64,000 nucleotides of DNA from Brevibacillus invocatus (GTDB lineage: Bacteria; Bacillota; Bacilli; Brevibacillales; Brevibacillaceae): contig NZ_RHHR01000002.1 in NCBI RefSeq assembly GCF_003710915.1, positions 28,588 through 92,587 on the forward strand. The letters are read 5' to 3'. Each line of letters begins with the position of its first letter. Position 1 is the first letter of the stretch. Below are positions 1 through 9,779 of this stretch, piece after piece. Below the pieces are notes generated by a model. That model was not told where the DNA came from and did not search any database. It saw nothing but the letters and a program-made list of their open reading frames with translations. Both the position numbers and the translations under genes were made by a program.

Positions 1-24
1 AATTCCCTTCCTTACACGTACGGT

Positions 25-1497
25 TTATTTTGTTGATACTACATCGAGTGCTTTTTGCAATTGCAGATCATTCTCTGGCTTGCGCATGGTCTCACGCAGA
101 GAATCCTCCAATGCAGCACGTGTAGCAGCATCTACTTTTCCTGACACAGTCAATTTTTTCGATGTCTGGAACTGCTTGATCATCTGCTCTGTCTTTTGAT
201 CAAAATAGCCGTCATCTCTACCTGGCGACAGATTTAATCCAGTCAGGATCAATTGCAGGTTCTTCACATCATTGCCCGTCATATCACGGGCAAGGTCTTT
301 GTCCGCAGGCAGCTGAGTAGCGTTGAAATAAGCGGGCTGCTTCACCTCGAAATCAGGCACGATGCCTTTTTCATGGACCCAGTCGCCATTCGGAGTCAGC
401 CATTTCGCGATAGTCAGCTTCAACTGGCTCTTGTCTTCCATTTCCATCGTGCTTTGCACGGTTCCTTTTCCGAAGCTCTTCTCGCCTACCAGCTTGTAGT
501 TGCCGCTGTCACGCATCGCTCCTGCGAGGATTTCCGAAGCACTGGCGCTTCCACCGTTGATCAGCACTGTGATCGGATACGGTTTGGCCGCTTCCGTTTT
601 CGAGCGGTACTCTTCACGCTGTTTTCCGCCATTGCCATACTCGATCTGCACAATCATGCCGTTATTCGGCACGAGCATTTCCCCGATTTCCTTCACTGCC
701 AACAGATAGCCGCCCGGGTTGCCGCGAACGTCGATGACAAGTCCGCCAATTCCCTTTTTCTCCAGCTCTGCCAGCTGATCTTTGAAATGCTTGGCGGTCT
801 CTGTCGAGAATTGTGTCAGAGCGATCACGCCTACCTTGACGCCGTTTTTCTCCATGATCTGGCTGTTGACCGTTTCGATTGGAATATCGTCCCGCACACA
901 GACGATCGTAAGCGGTTCAGCTACACCTTGACGAACGATTTGCAGAACTGCTTTTGTTCCTTTCGGGCCGCGGATTTTGGTCACAGCCTGGTGCAAGTCC
1001 AGGCCTTCCAGCGACTCGCCGTTGACACTGATGATCTGGTCATTCGGTTTCAAACCCGCTTTTTCAGCAGGAGATCCCTTAAACGGAGATACGATTGTGA
1101 CGCGACCATTCTGCATGGTTACCTCGGTTCCAATTCCTTGGAACGTCGAGTGCAAAGTGGAGGTAAAATCGGCTGCCGTCTTTGGATCCATGTAATCACT
1201 GTACGGGTCCTGCAGCGAACCGACCATGCCACCAATCGCGCCTTCAACCAACTGTTCCGTGGTGACATTTTCGATATACTCTTTCTTAATTGCAGAAAAA
1301 GCTTCGTAAAGCTTCTGGAACTCTTCCGGATATCCTTGGGTACCTGGGGCAGAAAGCTTATTCGTTGAAGCCGTGAGTGCCGCATTCGAGGTTGCGCTGA
1401 CTGAAGGCCGGAGCAGCGTCATTGTAAAGATGCTACTAGCTACCATCGAAACGAGTACAAGCCCTAGTACGGTACGTCCTTTCCATCTCACTTTCAC
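25..1497 (-). CDS. ctpB: S41 carboxyl-terminal processing peptidase with PDZ and peptidoglycan-binding domains
   Basis: Membrane-anchored serine protease of the C-terminal processing family, expected to act outside the membrane. It has an N-terminal hydrophobic anchor (about residues 8-30), a PDZ domain (about 110-190) and an S41 core (about 200-390). The Ser/Lys/Gln triad fits S319 in NGGSASASE, then K344 and Q348 in SFGKGTVQS, with the spacing known for CtpB. A C-terminal peptidoglycan-binding domain covers about 405-470. The start is GTG, preceded by AAGGATGG. It follows the M23 and ftsEX genes on the same strand, as ctpB follows ftsEX in Bacillus. Bacillus CtpB cleaves SpoIVFA during sporulation; that role here is inferred. 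Confidence 0.9.
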   Translation of the reverse strand: MKVRWKGRTVLGLVLVSMVASSIFTMTLLRPSVSATSNAALTASTNKLSAPGTQGYPEEFQKLYEAFSAIKKEYIENVTTEQLVEGAIGGMVGSLQDPYSDYMDPKTAADFTSTLHSTFQGIGTEVTMQNGRVTIVSPFKGSPAEKAGLKPNDQIISVNGESLEGLDLHQAVTKIRGPKGTKAVLQIVRQGVAEPLTIVCVRDDIPIETVNSQIMEKNGVKVGVIALTQFSTETAKHFKDQLAELEKKGIGGLVIDVRGNPGGYLLAVKEIGEMLVPNNGMIVQIEYGNGGKQREEYRSKTEAAKPYPITVLINGGSASASEILAGAMRDSGNYKLVGEKSFGKGTVQSTMEMEDKSQLKLTIAKWLTPNGDWVHEKGIVPDFEVKQPAYFNATQLPADKDLARDMTGNDVKNLQLILTGLNLSPGRDDGYFDQKTEQMIKQFQTSKKLTVSGKVDAATRAALEDSLRETMRKPENDLQLQKALDVVSTK

Positions 1498-1583
1498 GTC
1501 ACCATCCTTTTTGCTACCGGCGAAAAGATTCCTGTTAGTCTATGCGTTTTCAGGTAGCAATATTTGTGTGGATCGGACCGGAA

Positions 1584-2786
1584 CTACTTTAAGTAAGGCA
1601 GTGGATTAACAGCTACGTCATTTTTGTAGACGGTAAAGTGCAGGTGATTCCCAGTCGAACGACCCGTTGAGCCTACCTCGGCAATTTTTTGCCCTACATT
1701 CACTCTTTGTCCGACCGATACTTTGATTCCGCCCTCGCGAATGTGGGCGTACAAGGTTGTAATTTCATCGCTGTGCTTGATCATGACCGTATTCCCAAAA
1801 CCGTTGTAGTACCCGGCGTAAGTCACGATACCAGAGGCTGCCGCCATAATGGTGGTTCCTTTTGGCGCTGCCATGTCTAAACCATTATGCCCAGCTGATT
1901 TCCCAGTAAACGGGTCCTTTCGAACTCCGAAGCCGGAAGAAAAGCGGAACGCTCCATCCGTGATCGGCAGGGCCAATCTGCCGCCTTTGTACCCGCTGCT
2001 ACTTGCGCTCATCGCCCGCACTTGCTCCGCGTACTTGGCAGATTCCTGCTTCGTAATTTGCATCAGCATTTGACCGGCCTCCGCCAGGTCTGCTTCCATT
2101 TTCTGCTCCTGCTTGTTCAACTCAGCCACGATGACCTGGCTCTTTTTGTATTGGCTGTCCAGCTCAGCCTTCAATGTTTCGGCTTCGTCGTACATCCCCG
2201 CATATACGGTCAATTGATGGTCAATCTCTTTCTTTTTCGTTTCAATCGTCGCTTTGTCGCGCAGGTTGTCTTCAAGAATACGCGTATCCTGCGCCAAAAT
2301 CAACTGAAGGCCCTCCATCCGCGTGAGGAAATCGCCAAAGTCAGAGGAACCCAAGAGCACGTCCAGATACGATACTGTACCTCGCTCGTACATGGATTTG
2401 ACACGAGTCTTCAGCAAGGTTTCGCGTTTTGCCACGCGATCCTTCGCTTCATCCAGCTCGTCCTGTGCTTGGGCTGCTTTCAGCGTCGTCTCTTCCATTT
2501 GCTTTTCGAGCTTGTCCAATTTTGACTGCGCTTCATTGCGTCGCAGGTCAATTTGCATGAGCTCTGTGTTCAAATTCTTGATTTGTTTCTGAACCTGAGC
2601 AATACTTTGCTCCGTTTGCTTCATTTGCTTTCTCTGGTCTTCTTTCTTTTTGCGAATCTCTGCAAGCTCCCGATTGATTTTATCCAGGGACTGTTTGCTC
2701 GCGGCATGGCTGACTTCAACTGGGATGTTTGCAGATCCGACCAGCAAACCTGCTATCAAGAGGGATAGTAGGATCTTCTTTTTCAT
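1584..2786 (-). CDS. EnvC/CwlO-like coiled-coil M23 peptidase
   Basis: Secreted murein hydrolase or hydrolase activator. A signal peptide (about 1-29) is followed by a long charged coiled coil (about 30-250) and a C-terminal LytM/M23 domain (about 275-400). Zinc-site residues look intact: H300 and D304 in GHNGLD, H348 in YAHI, and H381/H383 in HLHF, so it may be an active endopeptidase rather than a degenerate EnvC. It lies 23 bp downstream of ftsX. FtsEX is known to drive such coiled-coil partners (EnvC in E. coli, CwlO in B. subtilis, PcsB in streptococci), so this is the likely FtsEX client. Confidence 0.88.
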   Translation of the reverse strand: MKKKILLSLLIAGLLVGSANIPVEVSHAASKQSLDKINRELAEIRKKKEDQRKQMKQTEQSIAQVQKQIKNLNTELMQIDLRRNEAQSKLDKLEKQMEETTLKAAQAQDELDEAKDRVAKRETLLKTRVKSMYERGTVSYLDVLLGSSDFGDFLTRMEGLQLILAQDTRILEDNLRDKATIETKKKEIDHQLTVYAGMYDEAETLKAELDSQYKKSQVIVAELNKQEQKMEADLAEAGQMLMQITKQESAKYAEQVRAMSASSSGYKGGRLALPITDGAFRFSSGFGVRKDPFTGKSAGHNGLDMAAPKGTTIMAAASGIVTYAGYYNGFGNTVMIKHSDEITTLYAHIREGGIKVSVGQRVNVGQKIAEVGSTGRSTGNHLHFTVYKNDVAVNPLPYLK

Positions 2787-2809
2787 GATTCTCCTCCCAC
2801 AAACTCATT

Positions 2810-3706
2810 TTACACCCGCAAGAAGCGGCGGACAGACACCAAACTTCCCCAAATGCCGATAAAGGCACCAATCGCTACGAGCGCAAGTGCAACCTGGTTG
2901 ACCAGTGGGAAGAGTGGTAACAGTTTGAACAGTTGTGAAGCTTCAAAGCTGGAATGAATCGCATCCAGCAGGTAATAGTATCCTACTGACAGCATGATGG
3001 TCGGAATCAACGCTCCGGCAATGCCCATGAGCAGACCCTCTACGAAGAATGGCCAGCGAATAAACCAGTTCGTTGCCCCTACCAGCTTCATAATCTCGAT
3101 CTCCCGACGTCGGGCGACAATCGTCAGCTTGATCGTATTGGCAATCAGGAACATCGCTGTGAAGCCAAGTCCAATAATGAAGGCAATCCCTACATTACGC
3201 ACAGCCCCGGTAACTGCGAAGAGCTTTTCCACCGTACCTTCGCCATAGGTCAGGTTTTTCACATACTCCAGCTTCTTGATCTGAGCGGCCACGGCAGCCG
3301 TATCCTGTGGCTGAGCAGTCTTGACCACGAAAGCGTCCGGAAGCGGGTTATCCTTCTCCAAGCCTTCGAAAAGATATGCCTTGTCTCCCAAGCTTTCCTT
3401 AAACTGCTTTAATCCTTCATCCTTGGGGATAAACTGGACAGTACTCACCTTGGGGATCGCTTTGATATTTTCTTCTACCTGCTGTACGTTTGCCTCGGTA
3501 GCCAGGACGTCCATGAAGACGCGAATCTCTACCTGTTTTTCTACCGATTGTGCAAAGTAGTTGACGTTCATCGCCAGGATGAGAAATACGCCAAGAATTA
3601 ATAGAGTAATGGCTACGGCACTAATAGAAGCGAACGACATCCAGCCGTTCCGGCCGAGGTTTTTTACCCCTTCACGGACATGGCGTCCCAGCGTTCTAAT
3701 CTTCAT
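2810..3706 (-). CDS. ftsX: cell division ABC transporter permease FtsX
   Basis: Membrane partner of FtsE; the complex transmits ATP hydrolysis across the membrane to peptidoglycan hydrolases. About 298 residues, the usual length. One N-terminal membrane segment is followed by an extracellular loop (about residues 55-160) and three C-terminal membrane segments (FtsX/MacB fold). I chose the ATG at 3706 (MKIRTLGRHV) because it matches known FtsX N-termini and overlaps the end of ftsE by 11 bp, suggesting translational coupling; the open frame extends upstream to 3763 inside ftsE. Confidence 0.93.
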   Translation of the reverse strand: MKIRTLGRHVREGVKNLGRNGWMSFASISAVAITLLILGVFLILAMNVNYFAQSVEKQVEIRVFMDVLATEANVQQVEENIKAIPKVSTVQFIPKDEGLKQFKESLGDKAYLFEGLEKDNPLPDAFVVKTAQPQDTAAVAAQIKKLEYVKNLTYGEGTVEKLFAVTGAVRNVGIAFIIGLGFTAMFLIANTIKLTIVARRREIEIMKLVGATNWFIRWPFFVEGLLMGIAGALIPTIMLSVGYYYLLDAIHSSFEASQLFKLLPLFPLVNQVALALVAIGAFIGIWGSLVSVRRFLRV

Positions 3707-4391
3707 AACCGTATTCCCCTCTCTGCTCGTCACGGGCGATCGTACCCGCTTCAATCGCGACAACCCGCTTTCTCATGGTGTTGACAATCTCCCGGTTATG
3801 CGTCGCCATGACGACAGTTGTGCCTCGCTGGTTGATCTCATCAAACAGCTTCATGATTTCCCAGGAGGTATCCGGGTCGAGGTTTCCCGTAGGCTCATCG
3901 GCAATGATGATGCCAGGGCTGTTGACCAACGCCCTTGCCAGCGCCACACGCTGCTGCTCCCCACCGGAAAGCTCGCTCGGAAGCATTTTCGCCTTATGCT
4001 TCAGCTTGACTAGGCCCAGCACATCCATCACGCGTGGTTTGATCTGCTTGGGATTGGCTTCGATGACTTCCATCGCAAATGCGACATTTTCGAACACCGT
4101 CAGCGTCGGCAGCAGCTTGAAATCCTGGAAGACGACACCGATGCTGCGCCGTACCAAAGGAATCTGACGCTCCTTGATCCGGCTGACATTGAAGCCTCCG
4201 AGGAAAATCTGTCCCTTGGTCGGCTTTTCTTCACGATACATCAATTTGATAAACGTGGATTTACCCGCACCGCTGGGCCCCACTACATACACAAATTCGC
4301 CCTTTTCAATCCGAATATTGACGCCCTTGAGCGCATTTGTGCCATTCGGATACGTTTTCCATACATCGAACATCTCGATCAAGTCCATCAC
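3696..4391 (-). CDS. ftsE: cell division ATP-binding protein FtsE
   Basis: ABC ATPase of the FtsEX complex, 231 residues. Walker A is GPSGAGKST at residues 38-46, followed by a Q-loop (VFQDFKLL), the LSGGEQQR signature, Walker B ADEPTGNLD and a switch histidine in ATHNRE. The sequence closely follows B. subtilis FtsE from end to end. First gene of the ftsE-ftsX-M23-ctpB run; upstream is a 373-bp intergenic region. Confidence 0.95.
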   Translation of the reverse strand: MMDLIEMFDVWKTYPNGTNALKGVNIRIEKGEFVYVVGPSGAGKSTFIKLMYREEKPTKGQIFLGGFNVSRIKERQIPLVRRSIGVVFQDFKLLPTLTVFENVAFAMEVIEANPKQIKPRVMDVLGLVKLKHKAKMLPSELSGGEQQRVALARALVNSPGIIIADEPTGNLDPDTSWEIMKLFDEINQRGTTVVMATHNREIVNTMRKRVVAIEAGTIARDEQRGEYGYED

Positions 4392-4764
4392 ATCCTACGT
4401 TGTCTGATCGTTCTTAGCCTTTGTCTGCAAAATCGACAAAAGAACACATCCATTTCTCATCTGCTGTTGCCGTTTGTTGGAAAACAGCGAGAAACTTCAT
4501 CCTACCTATTATAACACCGTGTTTCACGGATGGTATCCTCTAAATCTCTCATTTCTTGTCGAAAAGGCTACGCTTCACCGACATTCCGACATGTTTTTTG
4601 TATAGTACGTCCTCACTTCTCGAAGTCGAAGACGCTCTCATTCATTGCTAGAAAAGGTATAACAGCTGCGATAAGTATGCTGTGAACACACCGTACGCTG
4701 GTCTGCGAACCACACACCCGTTACAATAGTAAAGAAGTTAACCTTTAGAAGGAGGTACGTTCAG
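4392..4764. other. intergenic region between ftsE and the alcohol dehydrogenase
   Basis: This 373-bp stretch separates divergent genes and holds no credible ORF. On the minus strand an extended -10 (TGTTATAAT, near 4510-4518) could drive ftsE, although I see no good -35. On the plus strand TACAAT near 4732-4737 could be a -10 for the dehydrogenase. Nothing else recognisable. Confidence 0.35.
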
Positions 4765-5922
4765 ATGAACAACTTTGTTTACCGCAACCCTACAGAACTG
4801 ATCTTTGGGCGGGGGCAACTGTCCGTTCTCGAAGCGAAGGCAAAACAACTGGGCTCCACGGTCCTGCTCGTATATGGAGGAGGAAGCATCAAGCGCTCCG
4901 GACTGTACGACAAAGTTGTCTCCCAGCTGCAGGCTGCAGAGTGTCGGGTGATCGAGCTGTCTGGGGTAGAACCCAATCCACGGCTCAACACCGTGAAGAA
5001 GGGAATTGAACTGTGCCGTCAGGAAGGGGTAGAGTGGATCCTTGCTGTCGGAGGAGGCAGCGTGATCGATGCCGCCAAAGCTGTGGCTGTCGGAGTGCCG
5101 TATGAAGGAGATGTATGGGACTTTTATACTCGTAAAGCAGTCGCAGAGAGTGCATTGCCACTAGGTACTGTACTCACGCTGGCAGCAACCGGCTCAGAAA
5201 TGAATCGGGGCAGCGTCATTACCAACTGGGAAACGCAGGAGAAATTCGGGGGGACGTGTACATTTCCGACGTTTTCGATCCTGGATCCTGAAAATACCTT
5301 CACCGTACCGCGTGATCAAACCATCTACGGTATTTGCGATATTATGTCTCACGTGTTTGAGCAGTATTTCAGTCACACCACTGAAATTCCATTGCAAACA
5401 CGGTTTGCTGAATCCATTATGAAAACGGTCATCGAGAATGCGGAGCGCGTTCTGGAGAACCCGGAGGATTACGATGCCCGCGCCAATATCCTGTATTGCG
5501 GAACCATGGCTTTGAACGGTACACTGCCTGTCGGCGTTGATACGGATTGGGCGACTCATTCCATCGAGCATGCCGTAAGTGCTGTTTACGACATTCCGCA
5601 CGGTGGCGGGCTGGCGATCATCTTCCCGCAATGGATGCGTTATGTATACCGCGAAAATGTTGCTCGCTTTGTCCGTTTTGCCGTCGAAGTGTGGAATGTT
5701 GATCCTGCAGGCAAGACGGATGATGAAGTGGCTTTGGCAGGTATTGAAGCGACAGCAGCTTTCTTTGCCCGAATCGGCGCCCCTACTCGTCTGGCCGACT
5801 ACAAGATTGGCGATGACCAACTCGAGGTTATGGCGCAAAAAGCGACTCCATTCGGTCCGATTGGACGCTTCAAACCATTGGGCAGCGAGGATGTAGCGGA
5901 GATTTTACGCATGTCCTTGTAA
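4765..5922 (+). CDS. iron-containing alcohol dehydrogenase (BdhA/YugJ-like)
   Basis: NAD(P)H-dependent alcohol dehydrogenase of the Fe-ADH family, 385 residues, close in type to clostridial butanol dehydrogenase and B. subtilis YugJ. It has the nucleotide-binding [15 protein letters not shown] stretch, the GSEMN motif, and the metal region with [19 protein letters not shown] and PHGGGLAI. The ribosome site AAGGAGG lies 8 bp before the ATG. It is a single-gene plus-strand unit with its own terminator. The physiological substrate cannot be read from sequence. Confidence 0.88.
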   Translation: MNNFVYRNPTELIFGRGQLSVLEAKAKQLGSTVLLVYGGGSIKRSGLYDKVVSQLQAAECRVIELSGVEPNPRLNTVKKGIELCRQEGVEWILAVGGGSVIDAAKAVAVGVPYEGDVWDFYTRKAVAESALPLGTVLTLAATGSEMNRGSVITNWETQEKFGGTCTFPTFSILDPENTFTVPRDQTIYGICDIMSHVFEQYFSHTTEIPLQTRFAESIMKTVIENAERVLENPEDYDARANILYCGTMALNGTLPVGVDTDWATHSIEHAVSAVYDIPHGGGLAIIFPQWMRYVYRENVARFVRFAVEVWNVDPAGKTDDEVALAGIEATAAFFARIGAPTRLADYKIGDDQLEVMAQKATPFGPIGRFKPLGSEDVAEILRMSL

Positions 5923-5932
5923 TAAACCTGCG

Positions 5933-5970
5933 AAAACGCCTCTCTCCCATGTGGAGACAGGCGTTTTTAT
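5933..5970 (+). terminator. terminator of the alcohol dehydrogenase gene
   Basis: GC-rich stem in which ACGCCT pairs with AGGCGT across a TCTCC/GGAGA extension, followed by TTTTTATT, 10 bp after the stop codon. Confidence 0.8.
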
Positions 5971-5978
5971 TCTCTAAC

Positions 5979-6014
5979 TAAAAATACCGGACAGGCCTCA
6001 TGCCCATCCGGTAC
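5979..6014 (-). terminator. terminator of argGH
   Basis: On the minus strand TACCGGA and TCCGGTA form a stem followed by TTTTTAG, 10 bp beyond the argH stop codon. Confidence 0.75.
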
Positions 6015-6022
6015 TGGTATCC

Positions 6023-7468
6023 TTACGCTGGCGAGCCAACATCGATCAAGGATTCAATCATGACCTTTTGACTATTTTTATCTACCCAAGCATGCGTGTC
6101 GACGAGCAGCTTGCGGTATACCTTAATTTGTTCTTCCACCTGATTGCGAGCTGTGCCACCCAGCACGTTGCGCGCATTCACTACTGTCTCTATAGCCAGT
6201 GCCTCGTACACATCCTCGCCAATCACACCAGAGAAGCTCTGGAATTCTGCCAAGGACATGTCCAGCAAGTATTTCTTGTTCTCGATGCAGTACAGAACCG
6301 TTTTCCCTACCACTTCATGCGCTTCCCGGAACGGCATGTTTTTACGCACCAGATAGTCCGCCAGATCCGTCGCGTTGGAGAAGTCTTGCGTAACGGCTTG
6401 GCGCATGCGCTCTTCTCTAACCTGCATGGTCTTGATCATCGGAGTCAACAGCGCCAACGCCCCATGAAGTGTCGCGACTGTGTCGAACATGCCTTCCTTG
6501 TCTTCTTGCATATCCTTGTTGTACGCAAGCGGCAGGCCTTTCAACACGGTCAGCAAGCCCACGAGATTGCCGTACACCCGTCCTGTTTTCCCGCGCACCA
6601 GCTCTGCCACATCCGGATTTTTCTTCTGCGGCATGATGCTGGAGCCTGTGCAGAACTCATCATCGAGCTCAATGAAGGAAAACTCCTGGCTGCTCCATAT
6701 CACCAGTTCCTCACACAAACGCGAGAGGTGCGTCATGATCAGAGAGGAATCGGCTAAAAATTCAACGATAAAATCTCTGTCGCTTACCGCATCCATGCTG
6801 TTTTGATAAACGCCATCAAACTGCAGCAGCTCTGCAACAAAGGTGCGATCGATCGGGAATGTAGTCCCAGCCAACGCACCAGCGCCAAGCGGCAAAACGT
6901 TGACCCGTTTCCAGGTCTCGGTCATGCGCTCGATGTCGCGTTGCAGCATGGACACGTACGCCATCAGATGATAGCCGAACAATACTGGCTGTGCACGTTG
7001 AAGATGCGTGTAGCCTGGCATCACCGTATCGAGATGCTGATTTGCCTTTTCGATCAGCGCTTCCTGCAAATACATCGCCAGCTGGATGATTTCCATGAGC
7101 TTTTCTCTGAGGTACAGGTGCATATCCGTCGCTACCTGATCGTTACGGCTGCGGCCCGTGTGGAGCTTGCCCCCCACCGAACCGATTTCTTCGATCAGCA
7201 TTTTCTCAATATTCATATGGACATCTTCGTGTGCGACAAGAAATTGTGCCTGCCCCCGCTCGATTTTTTCCTTCACCTTTTTCAAGCCCGCAATAATCTG
7301 TCTAACTTCCTCCATTGGCAGGATGCCGCACTTGCCCAGCATGGCTACATGTGCCAGGCTCCCGACGATATCCTGTCGCCACATCTGCTGGTCAAAAGAG
7401 ATGGAAGCTGTATACTCTTCTACGAGCTGATTCGTCGGCTTCGTGAAGCGTCCTCCCCACAGTTTCAT
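6023..7468 (-). CDS. argH: argininosuccinate lyase
   Basis: Last step of arginine synthesis: cleaves argininosuccinate to arginine and fumarate. 481 residues of the fumarase/aspartase superfamily with the signature [11 protein letters not shown] that carries the catalytic serine loop, and TGRSRNDQ near residue 110. It overlaps the end of argG by 4 bp, so argG and argH form a translationally coupled pair. Confidence 0.96.
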   Translation of the reverse strand: MKLWGGRFTKPTNQLVEEYTASISFDQQMWRQDIVGSLAHVAMLGKCGILPMEEVRQIIAGLKKVKEKIERGQAQFLVAHEDVHMNIEKMLIEEIGSVGGKLHTGRSRNDQVATDMHLYLREKLMEIIQLAMYLQEALIEKANQHLDTVMPGYTHLQRAQPVLFGYHLMAYVSMLQRDIERMTETWKRVNVLPLGAGALAGTTFPIDRTFVAELLQFDGVYQNSMDAVSDRDFIVEFLADSSLIMTHLSRLCEELVIWSSQEFSFIELDDEFCTGSSIMPQKKNPDVAELVRGKTGRVYGNLVGLLTVLKGLPLAYNKDMQEDKEGMFDTVATLHGALALLTPMIKTMQVREERMRQAVTQDFSNATDLADYLVRKNMPFREAHEVVGKTVLYCIENKKYLLDMSLAEFQSFSGVIGEDVYEALAIETVVNARNVLGGTARNQVEEQIKVYRKLLVDTHAWVDKNSQKVMIESLIDVGSPA

Positions 7469-8724
7469 TGCTTGATCGCATCCTTTTCGTCCAAGATCTT
7501 GATGGCTGTATTTACGTTCTCATGCAGAACGCCTTCATTGACTTGTGCGTATACCTGGGTTGGCAGACCCCACAGCTTGATGAAGCCCAATGCTGCTTTG
7601 TGGTCAAACTGGTCACCCGCATTGTAGGTAGCCAGCTCGTGGCTGTAGAGCGAAGACGCCGATTTGCGTCCTACCACGATCGCATGGCCTTTGTGCAGCT
7701 TCACGCGCACCACGCCGGTCACGTGTTTTTGTGTTTCCTCGATGAATGCTTGAACCGCATTGCGGATCGGAGAGTACCAGAGTCCCTCGTAGATCACCTG
7801 CGACATTTTTTGTTCGATAATCGGTTTGAATTGCGCTACCTCGCGAGGCTGAGTCAGGAATTCCAGCTCACGGTGCGCCAGAATCAAGGTAGTCGCTGCT
7901 GGTGTTTCGTATACCTCACGCGATTTGATACCGACCAAACGGTTTTCTACGTGGTCAATACGTCCAACACCGTGGTTACCTGCGATCTTGTTCAGCTTCA
8001 GGATCAGTTCAGACAGTGCCAGTTCTTCGCCATTCAGCGCAGTTGGCACGCCTTTTACGAACGTGATTTCGATTTCTTCTGCTTGATCCGGTGCATCTGC
8101 AATGGATTTGGTCAGATCGTATGCACCCTCTGGTGGAGCTGCCCAAGGATCTTCCAGAACGCCGCACTCGCAGCTTCTGCCCCACAGGTTTTGGTCAATG
8201 CTGTATGGATTGTCCAGATCGATCGGGATCGGGATATTGTTCTTTTTCGCATATTCGATCTCTTCGTCACGCGTCCAGCCCCATTCACGAACCGGCGCCA
8301 CGATTTTGATGTTCGGGTTCAACGCTGTGAAGGAAACGTCAAAGCGAACCTGGTCATTTCCTTTTCCGGTGCAACCGTGAGCAACGGCTACTGCGCCTTC
8401 TTTTTCAGCGATTTCAACCAGAACGCGGGAAATCAGGTAACGGGACAGTGCCGATACCAGTGGATACTTGCCTTCATACATCGCGTTTGCCTGCAAGGCT
8501 GGCAGAACGAATTCCTGCGCGAATGCTTCCTTCGCATCCACTACAATCGATTTCAGTGCGCCAACTTGCAGCGCCTTTTTCTGTACAAAATCAAGGTCTT
8601 TTCCTTCTCCTACATCAAGGGCAACCGCAATAACATCATAGTTGTAGGTTTCTTGCAGCCATTTGATTGCTACTGATGTATCTAAACCGCCTGAATAGGC
8701 CAAAACAATTTTTTCTTTAGACAT
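7465..8724 (-). CDS. argG: argininosuccinate synthase
   Basis: ATP-dependent joining of citrulline and aspartate. 419 residues from the ATG at 8724 ([13 protein letters not shown]), chosen over the upstream frame start at 8745 because it matches family N-termini. The N-type ATP pyrophosphatase P-loop AYSGGLDTS is at residues 9-17. First gene of argGH; its promoter carries an ArgR box. Confidence 0.96.
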   Translation of the reverse strand: MSKEKIVLAYSGGLDTSVAIKWLQETYNYDVIAVALDVGEGKDLDFVQKKALQVGALKSIVVDAKEAFAQEFVLPALQANAMYEGKYPLVSALSRYLISRVLVEIAEKEGAVAVAHGCTGKGNDQVRFDVSFTALNPNIKIVAPVREWGWTRDEEIEYAKKNNIPIPIDLDNPYSIDQNLWGRSCECGVLEDPWAAPPEGAYDLTKSIADAPDQAEEIEITFVKGVPTALNGEELALSELILKLNKIAGNHGVGRIDHVENRLVGIKSREVYETPAATTLILAHRELEFLTQPREVAQFKPIIEQKMSQVIYEGLWYSPIRNAVQAFIEETQKHVTGVVRVKLHKGHAIVVGRKSASSLYSHELATYNAGDQFDHKAALGFIKLWGLPTQVYAQVNEGVLHENVNTAIKILDEKDAIKQ

Positions 8725-8767
8725 CGCTCTTCTCTCCCTGTACACGAAAGATTTTCTTATGTGAGTA

Positions 8768-8796
8768 ATTATACAAACTTATTTATAAAAATACAA
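8768..8796 (-). promoter_or_regulatory. argGH promoter with ArgR box
   Basis: On the minus strand TTGTAT (8791-8796), a 17-bp spacer and TATAAT (8768-8773) form a sigma-A type promoter. TGTATTTTTATAAA (8782-8795) overlaps the -35 and spacer and fits the ARG-box consensus TGNATWWWWATNCA with one mismatch. This predicts repression by the arginine-sensing regulator ArgR/AhrC. Confidence 0.72.
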
Positions 8797-8856
8797 CCAC
8801 TTTTATTGAACTCCTTCTCCATTTTCACAGGTAAAATTACGTAGAGGTTCCATGCA

Positions 8857-8889
8857 GACAAAACCGGATAAGATATTCATCTCATCCGG
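8857..8889 (-). terminator. hairpin downstream of the 8908-9339 gene
   Basis: On the minus strand CCGGATGAGAT pairs imperfectly with ATATCTTATCCGG and is followed by TTTTGTC. Probable rho-independent terminator. Confidence 0.6.
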
Positions 8890-8907
8890 CCATTTTTCTT
8901 ACCCCTC

Positions 8908-9339
8908 TTATTTGATTGCATAAGATACTTTAGGAATGTATGCTTCACCCTTCTTTTTGCCAATCCACTCCAGCTCAGCGACCGCCAGCAATTCGAAGTT
9001 CTCAGCGACGTGGATATCTCCCTGCGAGCGCCAATCTGAAATAATCGGGTACATCTTATCGTAAAAACCATTTATGAACCACATGTCAAATAATAGATCC
9101 GGATGTATAAGTCCGTTTTTATACAGCACACCGACCATCTCGAAAAATCCGTACAACGTGACAAAGTGCGAAAATCCTTCACTGCCACGCGGGAACTGCT
9201 CCCAGAAGGCCGATGGGTCGATTGCTTCATGCAGTCCCAACTCTTTGGTAAACCATCTTTTCGCTGTCCGCAGACGCTCTGATTCAAACTGATCGTACAA
9301 CTTTAGAATCATTTCTCCATCCTGATAGGTAGGAATCAT
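8908..9339 (-). CDS. hypothetical protein, 143 residues
   Basis: No family recognised with confidence. The ATG at 9339 (MIPTYQDGEM) is chosen because GAGGTG lies 8 bp upstream; the frame also extends to 9396 without a ribosome site. The product is soluble, rich in aromatic residues and acidic residues, and looks largely helical, with no signal peptide. It has a loose resemblance to DUF4760-type proteins that I would not rely on. It may share a transcript with the small gene at 9422-9610, which lies upstream. Confidence 0.6.
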   Translation of the reverse strand: MIPTYQDGEMILKLYDQFESERLRTAKRWFTKELGLHEAIDPSAFWEQFPRGSEGFSHFVTLYGFFEMVGVLYKNGLIHPDLLFDMWFINGFYDKMYPIISDWRSQGDIHVAENFELLAVAELEWIGKKKGEAYIPKVSYAIK

Positions 9340-9421
9340 GGACTTTTCACCTCTTGAAAAATATGGAAGCACATGTCCAGTATCTCTTTTTTTCACTCTT
9401 CTGGCAAGAAGCTGCTCGCAA

Positions 9422-9610
9422 TCAAGAAGTCATCGAATGTTTTTCCAAATATTCAATCCTGCTTACGATCATTTGCACCTTTTGATAGATTTCCATGCGA
9501 CTTTGCCAATTCAATGCCGCTGAGGTTACGGTATCCTTGATCTCTTCTTTCATCTTATTCAGTGCTGTGATGTCCGTCATAGACAATATCTCTGTTTCAA
9601 ACATGCTCAT
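9422..9610 (-). CDS. small hypothetical helical protein, 62 residues
   Basis: Unrecognised. The ATG at 9610 (MSMFETEIL) has GAGGTG six bases upstream. The product is charged, with no membrane segment, and appears to be a short helical hairpin. The length recalls Spo0E-type phosphatases but the SQELD motif of that family is absent. It lies 82 bp upstream of the 143-residue gene on the same strand. Confidence 0.5.
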   Translation of the reverse strand: MSMFETEILSMTDITALNKMKEEIKDTVTSAALNWQSRMEIYQKVQMIVSRIEYLEKHSMTS

Positions 9611-9723
9611 TCTATACACCTCATTTGAAATGACATTTTGCCCAAACTTTACACAGGCTCACCTAATAGACGTATGAAAGGTGAAGGATAGTTGCATAAA
9701 ACAGAAATATTTTCCTTATGAGT

Positions 9724-9779
9724 AAAAAAACCGCATAGGGACGTTTCCTTATCGGAACACATCCTGTAGCGGTTTTTGC
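9724..9779 (-). terminator. terminator of the HD-GYP operon
   Basis: On the minus strand AAAAACCGC pairs with GCGGTTTTTTT across a loop of about 35 bases. The HD-GYP stop codon lies inside the structure, as is common for tight terminators. Confidence 0.6.

Noticed and set aside
253..1368. Long open frame on the plus strand opposite ctpB
   Set aside because: It is the shadow of ctpB: no ribosome site, unlikely composition, and the minus-strand product is a clear protease.
9422..9610. Small gene as a Spo0E-family phosphatase
   Set aside because: The size fits, but the SQxxD motif and helix pattern are absent.
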